This document shows, in pieces, positions 25,979 to 34,659 of a DNA stretch of 64,000 nucleotides; within the stretch, counting starts at the first letter, position 1, and every line of letters starts with the position of its first letter. Below the pieces are notes generated by a model that had not been told where the DNA came from, made no database searches, and saw only the letters and a list, made by a program, of their open reading frames with translations. The position numbers were made by a program, and so were the translations under genes. The stretch covers positions 62,001-126,000 of the forward strand of contig NZ_REFZ01000011.1 in NCBI RefSeq assembly GCF_003841465.1, written 5' to 3'. Source of the DNA: Natrarchaeobius oligotrophus (GTDB lineage Archaea > Halobacteriota > Halobacteria > Halobacteriales > Natrialbaceae).

Positions 25979-26518
25979 ATGAGCGCGAGAAGCAACGTCG
26001 CACCCAGCACGATCGGGGTCGACTTCGTCGACGGGGGCGTCGTCGTCCGGTACCTCGACGGCCGCGAGGTGTTCTATCACGGACCGCCGAAACCCGTCGA
26101 GGGACCGATCACGACGCCGCCGGGAAAGGACGTCCACGTCCTCGTCACCGATCCGGACGGCGTCGAGGGCGTCATGACGTACGTCAACGACCGCGACACC
26201 CACGACGGCATCCTCGAGACGACGGGCGTCGGCCGGCTGATGCTCGAGGGAACCGACGAGGAGGTGCTGTTTCCGGGCGTCACCGTCTCGACCGAGGCGT
26301 ATTCGATCCGCGTTGAGGCGGACCTCTCGCTCGTCGACGGACGGGTGTTCGTCTTCGCGGAGGACGAGATGAGCGAGCACGCCTACGAGCTGGTGGCGAA
26401 CGAAGCCGACGCGGACGCGCTCGACGAGGGGGCGAACGACGAAACCGACGCCTCGGGCCGTGACTCGAAGAACGCTGGTGGGACGTCGACGACGGACGAC
26501 GGCCGACCGGAGGAGTGA
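25979..26518 (+). CDS. Haloarchaeal conserved protein (probable DUF5796)
   Basis: A 179-residue acidic protein with a conserved core of about 140 residues: STIGVDFVDGGVVVRYLDGR, EVFYHGPPKPVEGPITTPPG and VLVTDPDGVEGVMTYVNDRD. The tail is acidic and low-complexity. I recall this pattern from a Halobacteria-only family (DUF5796), but the name is from memory. Function unknown. The next gene starts 2 bp after its stop. Confidence 0.75.
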   Translation: MSARSNVAPSTIGVDFVDGGVVVRYLDGREVFYHGPPKPVEGPITTPPGKDVHVLVTDPDGVEGVMTYVNDRDTHDGILETTGVGRLMLEGTDEEVLFPGVTVSTEAYSIRVEADLSLVDGRVFVFAEDEMSEHAYELVANEADADALDEGANDETDASGRDSKNAGGTSTTDDGRPEE

Positions 26519-26520
26519 CG

Positions 26521-26766
26521 ATGCCGTTGCAAAAACCCTGGCGAGAGCTGGATCGGGACGCCGTCGCGAGCGCACCCGATCGACCCGGCGTCTACGAACT
26601 CGGCGACGCGTCGGGGACGGTTTGCTCCGTCGATTGCGGCGTCCTTCGCGACGATCTGAAGACGGCGCTGGCCTACGGGGACGCAGACCGCGTCCGCTGG
26701 ACGGAGACGCACACCAGAGAGCGCGCCCGGGAACTCGCGGCCGAACACCGCGAGCGCCTCGAGTGA
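26521..26766 (+). CDS. Small haloarchaeal protein, GIY-YIG-like N-terminus
   Basis: An 81-residue protein. DRPGVYELGDASGTVCSVDC recalls the GVYxLxD start of GIY-YIG-type domains, but the rest of that fold is too short here to be a nuclease. It begins 2 bp after the preceding stop, with an alternative GTG at 26515 that would overlap it. It is probably co-transcribed with the upstream gene. Function unknown. Confidence 0.65.
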   Translation: MPLQKPWRELDRDAVASAPDRPGVYELGDASGTVCSVDCGVLRDDLKTALAYGDADRVRWTETHTRERARELAAEHRERLE

Positions 26767-26852
26767 GACGGATCGCTGTCACTGCGGTGGGCGGGCAAAC
26801 CGTTCGCGGTCGCACCGACGGTGACTGACGCAGTCCGTCCGAGTCCCTGCGA

Positions 26853-26987
26853 TCACTGGATGTACGACGGATCGGTGTCGTCGCACCGCTTTTCGTGCTC
26901 GGTTGCGTCCGACTTCTCGTCGAAGAGCAACCCGCAGGTTTCACACTCGTACCAGGTGGCGTCGTCCCGTTCGGTCTGGACCACCAT
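26853..26987 (-). CDS. Small C2H2-like zinc-finger protein
   Basis: A 44-residue protein: WYECETCGLLFDEKSDATEH then EKRC. The Cys-X2-Cys...His-X3-Cys spacing forms one compact zinc finger. Very similar short proteins are common in Halobacteria (I recall DUF7128). It is divergent from the Cdc48-type gene with about 115 bp between starts. The role, whether nucleic-acid or protein binding, is unknown. Confidence 0.72.
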   Translation of the reverse strand: MVVQTERDDATWYECETCGLLFDEKSDATEHEKRCDDTDPSYIQ

Positions 26988-27101
26988 GGCGTCGAATCCG
27001 CCGCGAAGCCTCAAAGGCGTTTCTCCGGAACGGTTTGGACGGCTGGCGTCGGGGACGGACCGGAGGACAATTCTCAAGGCGACGCGGCGAAAAGAATCGG
27101 T

Positions 27102-29321
27102 ATGAGCGGGTCGGACACGGACGGCGTTTCGTTGTCGGTACGGGCCGCGGAGAAACGGGACGCCGGACGCGGCGTCGCGCGCATTCCGGAGATGGCGCGA
27201 CGGCAACTGGGCGTTCTGAGCGGCGACACCGTCGTCATCGAGGGCGAGTCGACGACGGTCGCGAAGATGTGGCCGGCCGATCCGGCGGTCCCCGAGAACG
27301 TGATACAGATCGACGGCGACACGCGGGCGAACGCGGGCGTCCACGTCGGCGATACGGTCGTGGTCAGGACCAAGGATACGTCGACGATCCGCGAGGCCGA
27401 GCGAGTTACGTTGACGCCACCGGCGGGGCTCTCGAGTCGTCAGCAAGGGGTCGCGTCCCGGGAAGTGGCGAGGAAGCTGCGAAATCGGCCGGTACGGGCC
27501 GGCGAGCAGATTCGAATCGAGGGCGTCGGCCAGGAGCCGTTCCGGGTCGTCGACACCGACCCCGCCGGCGACGTGCGAATCACGAGCGCAACCACGGTGC
27601 GGATCGTCGATCCCGACGGAGCGCCGGGCGACGACGTCGATTCCTCGACCAGCGACGACCGGACCGGCGACGAATCGGCGGATGCGAGCGGATCGACGCC
27701 GCTCGAGGAGACCGCCGACGCGGAGCAATCCCCCAGTTCGGGCGTGACCTACGAGGACATCGGCGGCCTGGACGAGGAGCTCGAACTCGTCCGCGAGATG
27801 ATCGAGCTACCGCTTTCCGAGCCCGAACTCTTCCAGCGCCTCGGCGTCGAGCCGCCGTCCGGCGTGTTGCTGTACGGGCCGCCGGGAACCGGAAAGACGC
27901 TGATCGCGCGAGCGGTCGCGAACGAGGTCGACGCCCGCTTCGAGACGATCTCCGGCCCGGAGATCATGTCGAAGTACAAGGGCGAATCCGAAGAGCAGCT
28001 CCGACGGACGTTCGAGACGGCCCGCGAGAAGGCACCCACGATCGTCTTCTTCGACGAGATCGACTCGATCGCCGGCACGCGCGACGACGAGGGAGACGCC
28101 GAAAACCGGATCGTCGGTCAGTTGCTGACGTTGATGGACGGGCTGGACGGACGCGGCGAGGTGATCGTTATCGGCGCGACCAACCGGGTCGACACGATCG
28201 ATCCCGCGTTGCGACGCGGCGGTCGGTTCGACCGCGAGATCCAGATCGGCGTCCCCGACGCGCAAGGCAGAAGGGAAATTCTCGAGGTCCACACCCGCGG
28301 CATGCCGATGGCGGACGACGTCAGCGTCGAGGCGGTCGCTCGTCGGACGCACGGCTTCGTCGGCGCGGACCTGGACGCCGTCGCGAGCGAGGCGGCGATG
28401 GCGGCGATCCGGGACCGGCCGACCGACGCCGACGAACGGCGTGCCTGGAACCGAAATCCGACGGTGCACAAGCGCCACTTCGACGAGGCGCTCGCGTCGG
28501 TCGAACCCTCCGCGATGCGGGAGTACGTCGCCGAATCGCCCAACACGGACTTTTCCGACGTCGGCGGACTCGAGGACGCAAAGCAGGTTCTCCGGGAGTC
28601 CGTCGAGTGGCCGCTGACGTACGATCGACTGTTCGAGCGGACCAACACCGATCCGCCGTCGGGCGTCTTGTTATACGGACCGCCGGGAACCGGCAAAACG
28701 CTGCTCGCACGGGCGCTGGCCGGCGAAACGGACGTCAACTTCGTCCGCGTCGACGGGCCGGAGATCGTCGACCGCTACGTCGGCGAGAGCGAGAAGGCGA
28801 TCCGCGAAGTGTTCGAACGCGCCCGCCAGGCCGCCCCGTCGATCGTCTTCTTCGACGAGATCGACGCCATCACCGCGGCGAGAGGCGATAGTCACGAGGT
28901 CACCGAACGCGTCGTCTCGCAGCTGCTGACGGAACTCGACGGCATGCGCGAGAACCCGAATCTCGTCGTCCTCGCCGCGACCAACCGCAAGGACCACATC
29001 GATCCCGCCCTGCTCCGGCCGGGCAGACTGGACACGCACGTCCTCGTTCCCGAACCCGACCACGACGCGCGCGAGAAGATACTCGAGGTCCACACCCGCG
29101 GAAAGCCGATCGCCGACGACGTGGATCTGCCGGCGCTCGCGGCGGAACTCGAGGGGTACACGGGAGCCGACATCGAAGCGCTGGTCAGAAACGCGTCGAT
29201 GAAGGCGATCCGGGAGGTCGCCGCCGAGTACGGACCGGACGAAGCGAACGCCCGGGCCGACGACGTCACCGTCGAGCGCCGCCACCTGGAGGCGGCCCGC
29301 GAGGACGTCGACGCGCCCTGA
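27102..29321 (+). CDS. Cdc48/VAT-type AAA+ ATPase
   Basis: A 739-residue unfoldase. The N-domain (about 1-150) has the double-psi barrel (RIPEMARRQLGVLSGDTVVI). An acidic linker (about 175-215) leads to two AAA modules. Both Walker A motifs read GPPGTGKT, both Walker B motifs are FFDEID, and the sensors and arginine fingers are in place (ALRRGGRFDRE; LLRPGRLDTH). It remodels or unfolds proteins, probably feeding the proteasome. Haloarchaea keep several Cdc48 paralogues, so I give no symbol. The ATG at 27102 gives MSGSDTDGVSLSVRAAEKRD. Confidence 0.93.
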   Translation: MSGSDTDGVSLSVRAAEKRDAGRGVARIPEMARRQLGVLSGDTVVIEGESTTVAKMWPADPAVPENVIQIDGDTRANAGVHVGDTVVVRTKDTSTIREAERVTLTPPAGLSSRQQGVASREVARKLRNRPVRAGEQIRIEGVGQEPFRVVDTDPAGDVRITSATTVRIVDPDGAPGDDVDSSTSDDRTGDESADASGSTPLEETADAEQSPSSGVTYEDIGGLDEELELVREMIELPLSEPELFQRLGVEPPSGVLLYGPPGTGKTLIARAVANEVDARFETISGPEIMSKYKGESEEQLRRTFETAREKAPTIVFFDEIDSIAGTRDDEGDAENRIVGQLLTLMDGLDGRGEVIVIGATNRVDTIDPALRRGGRFDREIQIGVPDAQGRREILEVHTRGMPMADDVSVEAVARRTHGFVGADLDAVASEAAMAAIRDRPTDADERRAWNRNPTVHKRHFDEALASVEPSAMREYVAESPNTDFSDVGGLEDAKQVLRESVEWPLTYDRLFERTNTDPPSGVLLYGPPGTGKTLLARALAGETDVNFVRVDGPEIVDRYVGESEKAIREVFERARQAAPSIVFFDEIDAITAARGDSHEVTERVVSQLLTELDGMRENPNLVVLAATNRKDHIDPALLRPGRLDTHVLVPEPDHDAREKILEVHTRGKPIADDVDLPALAAELEGYTGADIEALVRNASMKAIREVAAEYGPDEANARADDVTVERRHLEAAREDVDAP

Positions 29322-29328
29322 GCGCGGT

Positions 29329-30018
29329 TTACTCGGCTGCGGAGCCGTCGGTCTCGAGCACGACCGTCTCGCCGGCCGTCATCGAGTCGCCGACCGAGAC
29401 GGACAGCTCCTCGCGGTCGATTCCGGGCGGAAAGAGCAGGTCGACCCGACTGCCGAAGGCGATGTGACCGATCCGGTCACCGCGATCGAGTTCGTCGCCG
29501 GGTTCGGCGTAGGGGTGGATCCGGCGCGCGAACGCGCCGGCGACGAGGGTGACCTCGGCGTCGACGGTTGCCCGCTCCCCGTTCGGCCGCTCGCTCGAGC
29601 CCGCGACGTCGGTCGGCTTCTCGAGGCCCAGCGTCGACCCGTCGGCCTCGAGACGGAGGTGAACGCGCTCGTTTCGGTCGGAGTCCTTCGAGAAGGCCGG
29701 GCGGTTCGCGCCGTCGACGTGTTCGACGTCGACGACGGTCGCGTCCAGCGGTGTGCGGACGACGTGGACGTGCCAGACGTTCATGAACACGCCCAGTCTG
29801 ATCCGGTCGCCCTCCTCGCGGAGCACGGAGACCGTTCCGTCGGCCGGCGAGACGACGCCCGTCGTCGGTGGCGTTCGCTCCGGATCGCGAAAGAACGCGA
29901 GCGTTCCAGCGCCAGCCGCGAGGGCGACGGCAAACGCCGCGACGCTGTGTAACAGCGCGAACGGTGCGACGAGGGCGGGAACGACGGCGTACTTCCAGGC
30001 GCCCGGAGCGAACTTCAT
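29329..30018 (-). CDS. asd: Archaetidylserine decarboxylase (PSD family)
   Basis: Membrane-associated decarboxylase that makes archaetidylethanolamine. The 229 residues have one or two N-terminal hydrophobic segments (VVPALVAPFALLHSVAAFAV) and the FFRDPERTPP and SPADGTVSV blocks. FMNVWHVHVVRTPLDATV follows, then the self-cleavage site GSRVDL, whose Ser becomes the pyruvoyl group. This short PSD form is linked to the archaeosortase protein-lipid anchoring pathway, and artA is also in this window (47963-48973). Confidence 0.88.
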   Translation of the reverse strand: MKFAPGAWKYAVVPALVAPFALLHSVAAFAVALAAGAGTLAFFRDPERTPPTTGVVSPADGTVSVLREEGDRIRLGVFMNVWHVHVVRTPLDATVVDVEHVDGANRPAFSKDSDRNERVHLRLEADGSTLGLEKPTDVAGSSERPNGERATVDAEVTLVAGAFARRIHPYAEPGDELDRGDRIGHIAFGSRVDLLFPPGIDREELSVSVGDSMTAGETVVLETDGSAAE

Positions 30019-30142
30019 GGATCGTCAGAGTCGCGCGAGTCGTATGGCCGTTACGAAAGTCGGTTTCGACAGTCGCGCGAGGGTCGTCGATTCGTCGCGC
30101 CGATCGATCGTTCGACGTCGGAGGCCGCGGCTGAAATCGCGC

Positions 30143-30535
30143 TCACTCGTGCGCCTGGATCGTCAGACGGATCCTGTTCGCGAAGACGTTCATGTCACCC
30201 GTCGCGTGGCTGCTCTTGCTGACGAACGCCGAAACGCCCGACTTGAGCGCCTCTTCGGCCAGCGACTCGAGGGGATTTCCGGTAAAGAGGATAAAGGGGA
30301 CTTCCGGCGAGCCGGCCCGGCCGTTGATCGACGATGCGAGATCGATCCCGGTCTCGTCGGGGAGTTCGTAGCTCGAGATGACGCAGTCGTACGAGGTCTC
30401 CTCGATCGCGGTACGGGTATCGGCGGCGGTCGGGACTGTTTCGATCTCGAAGCCGTGTTTCGACCGAAGCGTCTCGCTGACGTGGCGGGTGATGAACTCG
30501 CTGTCCTCGACGAGAAGAAGGTTGTAGGGTGCCAT
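30143..30535 (-). CDS. Stand-alone receiver protein lacking the phospho-acceptor Asp
   Basis: A 130-residue receiver domain without an output domain. The acidic pocket (LLVEDSE), the Thr of FILFTGNP and the Lys of AFVSKSS are kept. Where the phospho-acceptor Asp should be, however, it reads YDCVISSYELPDETG, with Ser in place of Asp. It may work as a phosphorylation-independent adaptor or decoy. A close partner kinase is not adjacent. The ATG at 30535 gives MAPYNLLLVED. Confidence 0.85.
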   Translation of the reverse strand: MAPYNLLLVEDSEFITRHVSETLRSKHGFEIETVPTAADTRTAIEETSYDCVISSYELPDETGIDLASSINGRAGSPEVPFILFTGNPLESLAEEALKSGVSAFVSKSSHATGDMNVFANRIRLTIQAHE

Positions 30536-30849
30536 AGATACCGAAAACAGACACAGGTGCGGTTCTTAACTCTTGTTGCAGATACTGTCCGTTTCGTCGA
30601 CCCGTTCGACGGTCAACGACGCTCTTCGACTCGATGTTGGGCCGTGAAACGGCGTTCGAAAAGGAGGGGGGCTGACCTCCGCTCGAGACGGCGGCTCGTC
30701 GTCGTTTCGACCGGAGGAGCGAAAAGAACTGTGTCGGACGGCTTCGGATCGGTCGGTATCGGGCGACGCGGCCGTTTCCGATCGGTCGAACGGTACAAAA
30801 ACGCGATCGTCGATCCGTTCTCGGTAGCAGATCCAACCGTCCGTCGATA
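30536..30849. other. Intergenic region, no gene seen
   Basis: 314 bp between the receiver gene and the helicase stop. It holds the upstream region of the receiver gene (TTAAGAA-like sequence on the minus strand about 30 bp upstream). I see no other motif, repeat or gene. Confidence 0.6.
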
Positions 30850-33678
30850 TCAATCCCAGAACGACTGGGTGCGCGCGTACTCGCGTTCTTTCGAGAGGAT
30901 ATCCCGGTAGAACTCGTCTTCGTCCTCTCGGAGTTTGTTGATGATCCGAGCGGCGTTGTGCGGGCCGACGCCTCGAGCCGCCATCGCGATCACGGCCTGC
31001 TTGCCGTGGCTCTGGACGAGGCTCGCGCTCCGGAACGCGCGTTCGGTCATCCGCTCCTGGTCGTCGTCTTTCTCCGCCGCGCGAACCGCCTGGACGACCT
31101 CGTCGGCCCACGGATTCAGCGCCGCGATCCGCGTCGATCCACACTCCGGACATTCGGGCCGTTCCCGGACTCGTTTGACTTTCGTCTTCACCTTCCACTC
31201 CGTACAGTGCGTACAGAGCAGGATCACCCGATCGTTTCGAATGCGCTCTCGAACCGTCTTGATGACGCTCGCGTCCGCGTTCTCTGGGGCGAGTAGTTCC
31301 GTCCCCGACGACCGGCCGTCCCGTCCGATCGGCGTTCGGCCGCGGTGGGTGACCATCTCGAGATCGCCCGACTGGATCCGCTCGAGAACCGCGCTCGCCC
31401 GCTCAACGGCCAGATCCTCGTGGAACACCTCGCGGATCGCCTCCTCGTACATCGGCGTTCCCTCGAGGGCGGCAAGCAGCCGTTCGTTCGACAGTCGACC
31501 GGAACCCTGCCAGCGCTTGAGCGCGCCGAACGAGGCCGACACCTGCGAGAGCCGAAAGGCCAGCGCGTCCGACCGCTTCAGACCGAGTTCGACGATCGTC
31601 TCGACGTGATCGGGATCGGTCTCCCGGAGGACGCCAACCACGTCCGACGTCCCGATCGAGTTCGGAACCTCGAGTTCGATCCGATAGGGATCGGTCTCGA
31701 GACCGACCGACGATCCGGCCCGCTGTCCCAGCAGCGCCGAGAGAACGCGTCCCAGCGTCTCGTTGGTCGCGTGGCCGAAACAGGCGTTCAGCACGACGCT
31801 TTTCCCCTGGCGCTCGAGAACGAGCCTGTTCGCCGTCGGCATCGGCGCGCCGGCGTCGATCTGGCGCTCGAGTTGCTCGCAGGCACCGGTGAGCGTCTGC
31901 TCGTCGGCGGGATAGCGGTTCGCGAGCTCGCGGCCGACGGCGCGAGCGCCCGCTCCCGTCTCGAGCTGTGGCTGGGCGACGGCGCGGATCTCGCCCACTT
32001 CGCCCGCCACCTCGTACGGGACCGGGATCTCCTGGCCGATCCAGGACGGCACCTCGCCGGCCGGATCCTCGATCGGGCTGACCTTGACGACGGCCTCGTC
32101 GTCGTCGATCTCCGCGATGCGCCACATCTCGCCGCGCTGGACGAACACCTCGCCGGGGCGGGCGAAATTGACGACGAACCGCTCGTCGAGCGTGCCGATC
32201 CGCGTGCTCGAGGCGATGTCGTGGACCTCGTAGGTCTCCTCGTCGGGGATCATCGAGAGGTTCGCGTAGACGTACTGCCAGGTGCCGCCCGAGGTCTCGA
32301 TGCGATCTTCGTTCTCGTCGAACCAGACGATCCGGTTGCGGTGGAGCTCCGAGAGCACTTCCCTGAACGTCTCCTCCGCCAGATCGCGAAACGGATACGC
32401 GCCGGTCACGGCCTCGTAGGCCTCGTTGACGCGCGTCGAGCCGCGGCTGTGGACGATGCCCGGAATCTGGTTGGCCACCACGTCGAGGCTACCCTCGTGG
32501 ATCGCCGCCGGCTCTACCTCGCCGGCACGGGCCCGGCGTGCGATCGCGAGCGCCTCGAACGTGTCGTCGGGTCGCGTCGTGACGATGGTCCCGCTCGAGA
32601 CCTCGTCGCGGCGATGGCCCGCCCGGCCGATCCGCTGGAGGAGCCGGGTGACCTGGCGGGGACTCTTGTACTGGATCACGTGGTCGACTCGACCGACGTC
32701 GATCCCGAGTTCCATCGAGGACGTACAGAGCAGTCCGTCCAGCTCTCCAGATTTGAACCGGTTCTCGACGTCGATCCGGGCCTCCTTCGAGAGCGAGCCG
32801 TGGTGGACGCCGATCGGCAACTCGAGTTCGGTAAAGCGCGATCCCAGCGCCTCGGCGGTCTGGCGGGTGTTGACGAAGATCAGCGTCGACTCGTGGGCGT
32901 CGACGAGGTCGCGGATCAGTCGGACGTGACTCGCCGTCTCGGGCTCGGTCAGCAGCCGACCCGCGAGCGTCTCGTCCTCGTCGGTCACCTCGGGTTCGCG
33001 AACGGCGACGTCGACGTTGCTGCCGACGTCGATCTGTCGGATCTCGCAGGGACGCCCGCCGGTCAGAAACCGTCCGACCTCCGCCGGCTCGCCGACGGTC
33101 GCCGAGAGGCCGATCCGCTGGAAACCGCCGGACAGCTCCCGCAGTCGCTCGAGACCGACGGAAAGCTGTGCGCCGCGCTTCGAAGCCGCGAGTTCGTGAA
33201 CCTCGTCGATCACGACGTGCGAGACGTCCGCCAGCGCCTCCCGCAGGCGCTCGCCCGTGAGCATCGCCTGCAGCGTCTCCGGCGTCGTGATCAGCACGTC
33301 GGGCGGATCCTCGGCCTGTTTACTTCGCTGGTACCGGGTCGTATCGCCGTGGCGAACGGCGACTTCGAGGTCGAGGTGGTTTCCCCACCACTCGAGGCGC
33401 TCTCGCATGTCGCGGTTGAGCGCCCGAAGCGGCGTGACGTAGAGCGCGCCGAACCCCTCCGGCGGCCCGTCGGAGACGAGGTGGTCGAAGACGGGCAACA
33501 TCGCGGTCTCGGTCTTGCCGCTCCCGGTCGGCGCGATCACGAGGGTGTTCTCCCCGGCCGAAAGCGGCGGGATCGCCAATCGTTGCGGCCCCGTCGGGGT
33601 CGAGAATCCTCGTTCCGAGAGCGCGTCGCGCACCGTCGGTCCGAGGTGCGTGAACGCGGCGACGTCCCCCTCTGTCAT
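30850..33678 (-). CDS. Lhr-type DEAD/DEAH helicase
   Basis: A 942-residue superfamily 2 helicase. Motifs are APTGSGKTET (I), YVTPLRALNRDM (Ia), VVIDEVHEL (II, DEVH), LSATVGEP (III), TSSMELGIDVGRVD (V) and LLQRIGRAGHRRDE (VI). The Lhr winged-helix/core region follows (about 420-800), then a four-cysteine zinc module, LLCTHCTEWKVK and ERPECPECGSTR, and a C-terminal tail. Lhr proteins act in DNA repair or RNA-related unwinding. The ATG at 33678 is favoured over one 36 bp upstream. Confidence 0.9.
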   Translation of the reverse strand: MTEGDVAAFTHLGPTVRDALSERGFSTPTGPQRLAIPPLSAGENTLVIAPTGSGKTETAMLPVFDHLVSDGPPEGFGALYVTPLRALNRDMRERLEWWGNHLDLEVAVRHGDTTRYQRSKQAEDPPDVLITTPETLQAMLTGERLREALADVSHVVIDEVHELAASKRGAQLSVGLERLRELSGGFQRIGLSATVGEPAEVGRFLTGGRPCEIRQIDVGSNVDVAVREPEVTDEDETLAGRLLTEPETASHVRLIRDLVDAHESTLIFVNTRQTAEALGSRFTELELPIGVHHGSLSKEARIDVENRFKSGELDGLLCTSSMELGIDVGRVDHVIQYKSPRQVTRLLQRIGRAGHRRDEVSSGTIVTTRPDDTFEALAIARRARAGEVEPAAIHEGSLDVVANQIPGIVHSRGSTRVNEAYEAVTGAYPFRDLAEETFREVLSELHRNRIVWFDENEDRIETSGGTWQYVYANLSMIPDEETYEVHDIASSTRIGTLDERFVVNFARPGEVFVQRGEMWRIAEIDDDEAVVKVSPIEDPAGEVPSWIGQEIPVPYEVAGEVGEIRAVAQPQLETGAGARAVGRELANRYPADEQTLTGACEQLERQIDAGAPMPTANRLVLERQGKSVVLNACFGHATNETLGRVLSALLGQRAGSSVGLETDPYRIELEVPNSIGTSDVVGVLRETDPDHVETIVELGLKRSDALAFRLSQVSASFGALKRWQGSGRLSNERLLAALEGTPMYEEAIREVFHEDLAVERASAVLERIQSGDLEMVTHRGRTPIGRDGRSSGTELLAPENADASVIKTVRERIRNDRVILLCTHCTEWKVKTKVKRVRERPECPECGSTRIAALNPWADEVVQAVRAAEKDDDQERMTERAFRSASLVQSHGKQAVIAMAARGVGPHNAARIINKLREDEDEFYRDILSKEREYARTQSFWD

Positions 33679-33804
33679 CGCCGGCGTTAGGGGCGAACGG
33701 CGGATAAGCGACACGCTCTCGGTCGAGACCGGTTCGTCGTCCGGAGAGGGGAACGCGTCCTCTCGAGCCTCGAACAGAGGGATCGTCTCCGGGAACGATC
33801 GTCG

Positions 33805-34344
33805 TCAGTCCTCGTCTTCGTCGTCCGATTCGTCCGACGCCTCGTCGAGCAGATCCTCGACGTCCTCGTCGACGGTCAGTTCGCCCGGCTCGGCCGGTTC
33901 CTCCTGGATATCGTCCGTCGTTCGTTCGCCGATCTCCGCGGCCGACCGGTCGTTCGCGAGGTCGACGTTCGTCTCCTCGTCGCGCGTTCGCGTCCCGTCG
34001 GTTCCCACGCCGTCGCCCCCGTCCTGGGCTCCCACCGACAGGCCGTCGTCGTCCGATTCGTCGCCACCGATCGGGATCGTCTCCGGTTCGGTCGGAGCGG
34101 CAGTCGAAACGTGCTCTTCGACCGCCGAGGGAAGGATGCTCGTCGTTCGATCGCGGATCGCCTCGAGCGGTTCGTCGACGTCCAGACCGCGCGCGTACCG
34201 AGAGAGCGCGTACGCGACGGCGCTCGCGAGTGCGACGACGAGGAGGGCTCGAACGAGCCAACTTCTCGCGGACGTCTCCGGTGCGTCGGGTGGCGGATCG
34301 CGCGTCGGTGTGGAACCGGAACCGCCGGAAGATCGAAGGCGCAT
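33805..34344 (-). CDS. Single-pass membrane protein with acidic tail
   Basis: A 179-residue protein. There is one hydrophobic helix at about 29-46 (WLVRALLVVALASAVAYAL). A very acidic, low-complexity C-terminus of about 80 residues ends DEASDESDDEDED. It resembles many haloarchaeal membrane-tethered proteins of unknown role. No enzymatic motif. Convincing as a gene by length and membrane topology, not by family. Confidence 0.6.
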   Translation of the reverse strand: MRLRSSGGSGSTPTRDPPPDAPETSARSWLVRALLVVALASAVAYALSRYARGLDVDEPLEAIRDRTTSILPSAVEEHVSTAAPTEPETIPIGGDESDDDGLSVGAQDGGDGVGTDGTRTRDEETNVDLANDRSAAEIGERTTDDIQEEPAEPGELTVDEDVEDLLDEASDESDDEDED

Positions 34345-34524
34345 CGTGGAACGTTCCCCGTCGGTTCTGAAACCGGTTCGGGGTGCCCATGCAAGCGCTT
34401 CGAGTCCCGTTCGAGGCGGTCGAATTCACTCGCACGTCGCGGCGCGCTCGAATGACGTCGGCCGGCCCCCTCGAAACTCCGCGTTACCGACCGGTAAGAA
34501 ATCGTTACTGTCAGGTACGACGTT

Positions 34525-34533
34525 CATATAAAG
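34525..34533 (+). promoter_or_regulatory. TATA box upstream of secreted-protein gene
   Basis: CATATAAAG, about 31 bp upstream of a short ATG frame at 34560 and about 130 bp upstream of the main start at 34660. It implies a transcript start near 34557 and a leader of about 100 nt. Confidence 0.45.
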
Positions 34534-34559
34534 AAGGGAGAACGTTGCTCCTCGAGTCG

Positions 34560-34658
34560 ATGAGAGACACGAGAGTGACGGTGAGGCGAGTAGCCGTCGT
34601 CGAACGCCGATTCGGGACGAATGCCCGATCGAACGCGAATCCGAGGAGGGCCGGCTGA
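34560..34658 (+). CDS. Possible 32-residue upstream ORF (leader peptide)
   Basis: Begins with the ATG at 34560, right at the predicted transcript start, and stops 1 bp before the ATG of the secreted-protein gene. The peptide begins MRDTRVTVRRVAVVERRFG and is arginine-rich. It may be a translated leader coupled to the next gene, or chance. Confidence 0.25.
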   Translation: MRDTRVTVRRVAVVERRFGTNARSNANPRRAG

Positions 34659-34659
34659 C

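Noticed and set aside
26895-27101. Longer start for the Cdc48-type ATPase
   Set aside because: The extension overlaps the small zinc-finger gene on the other strand and is not part of the N-domain. The ATG at 27102 gives the normal start.
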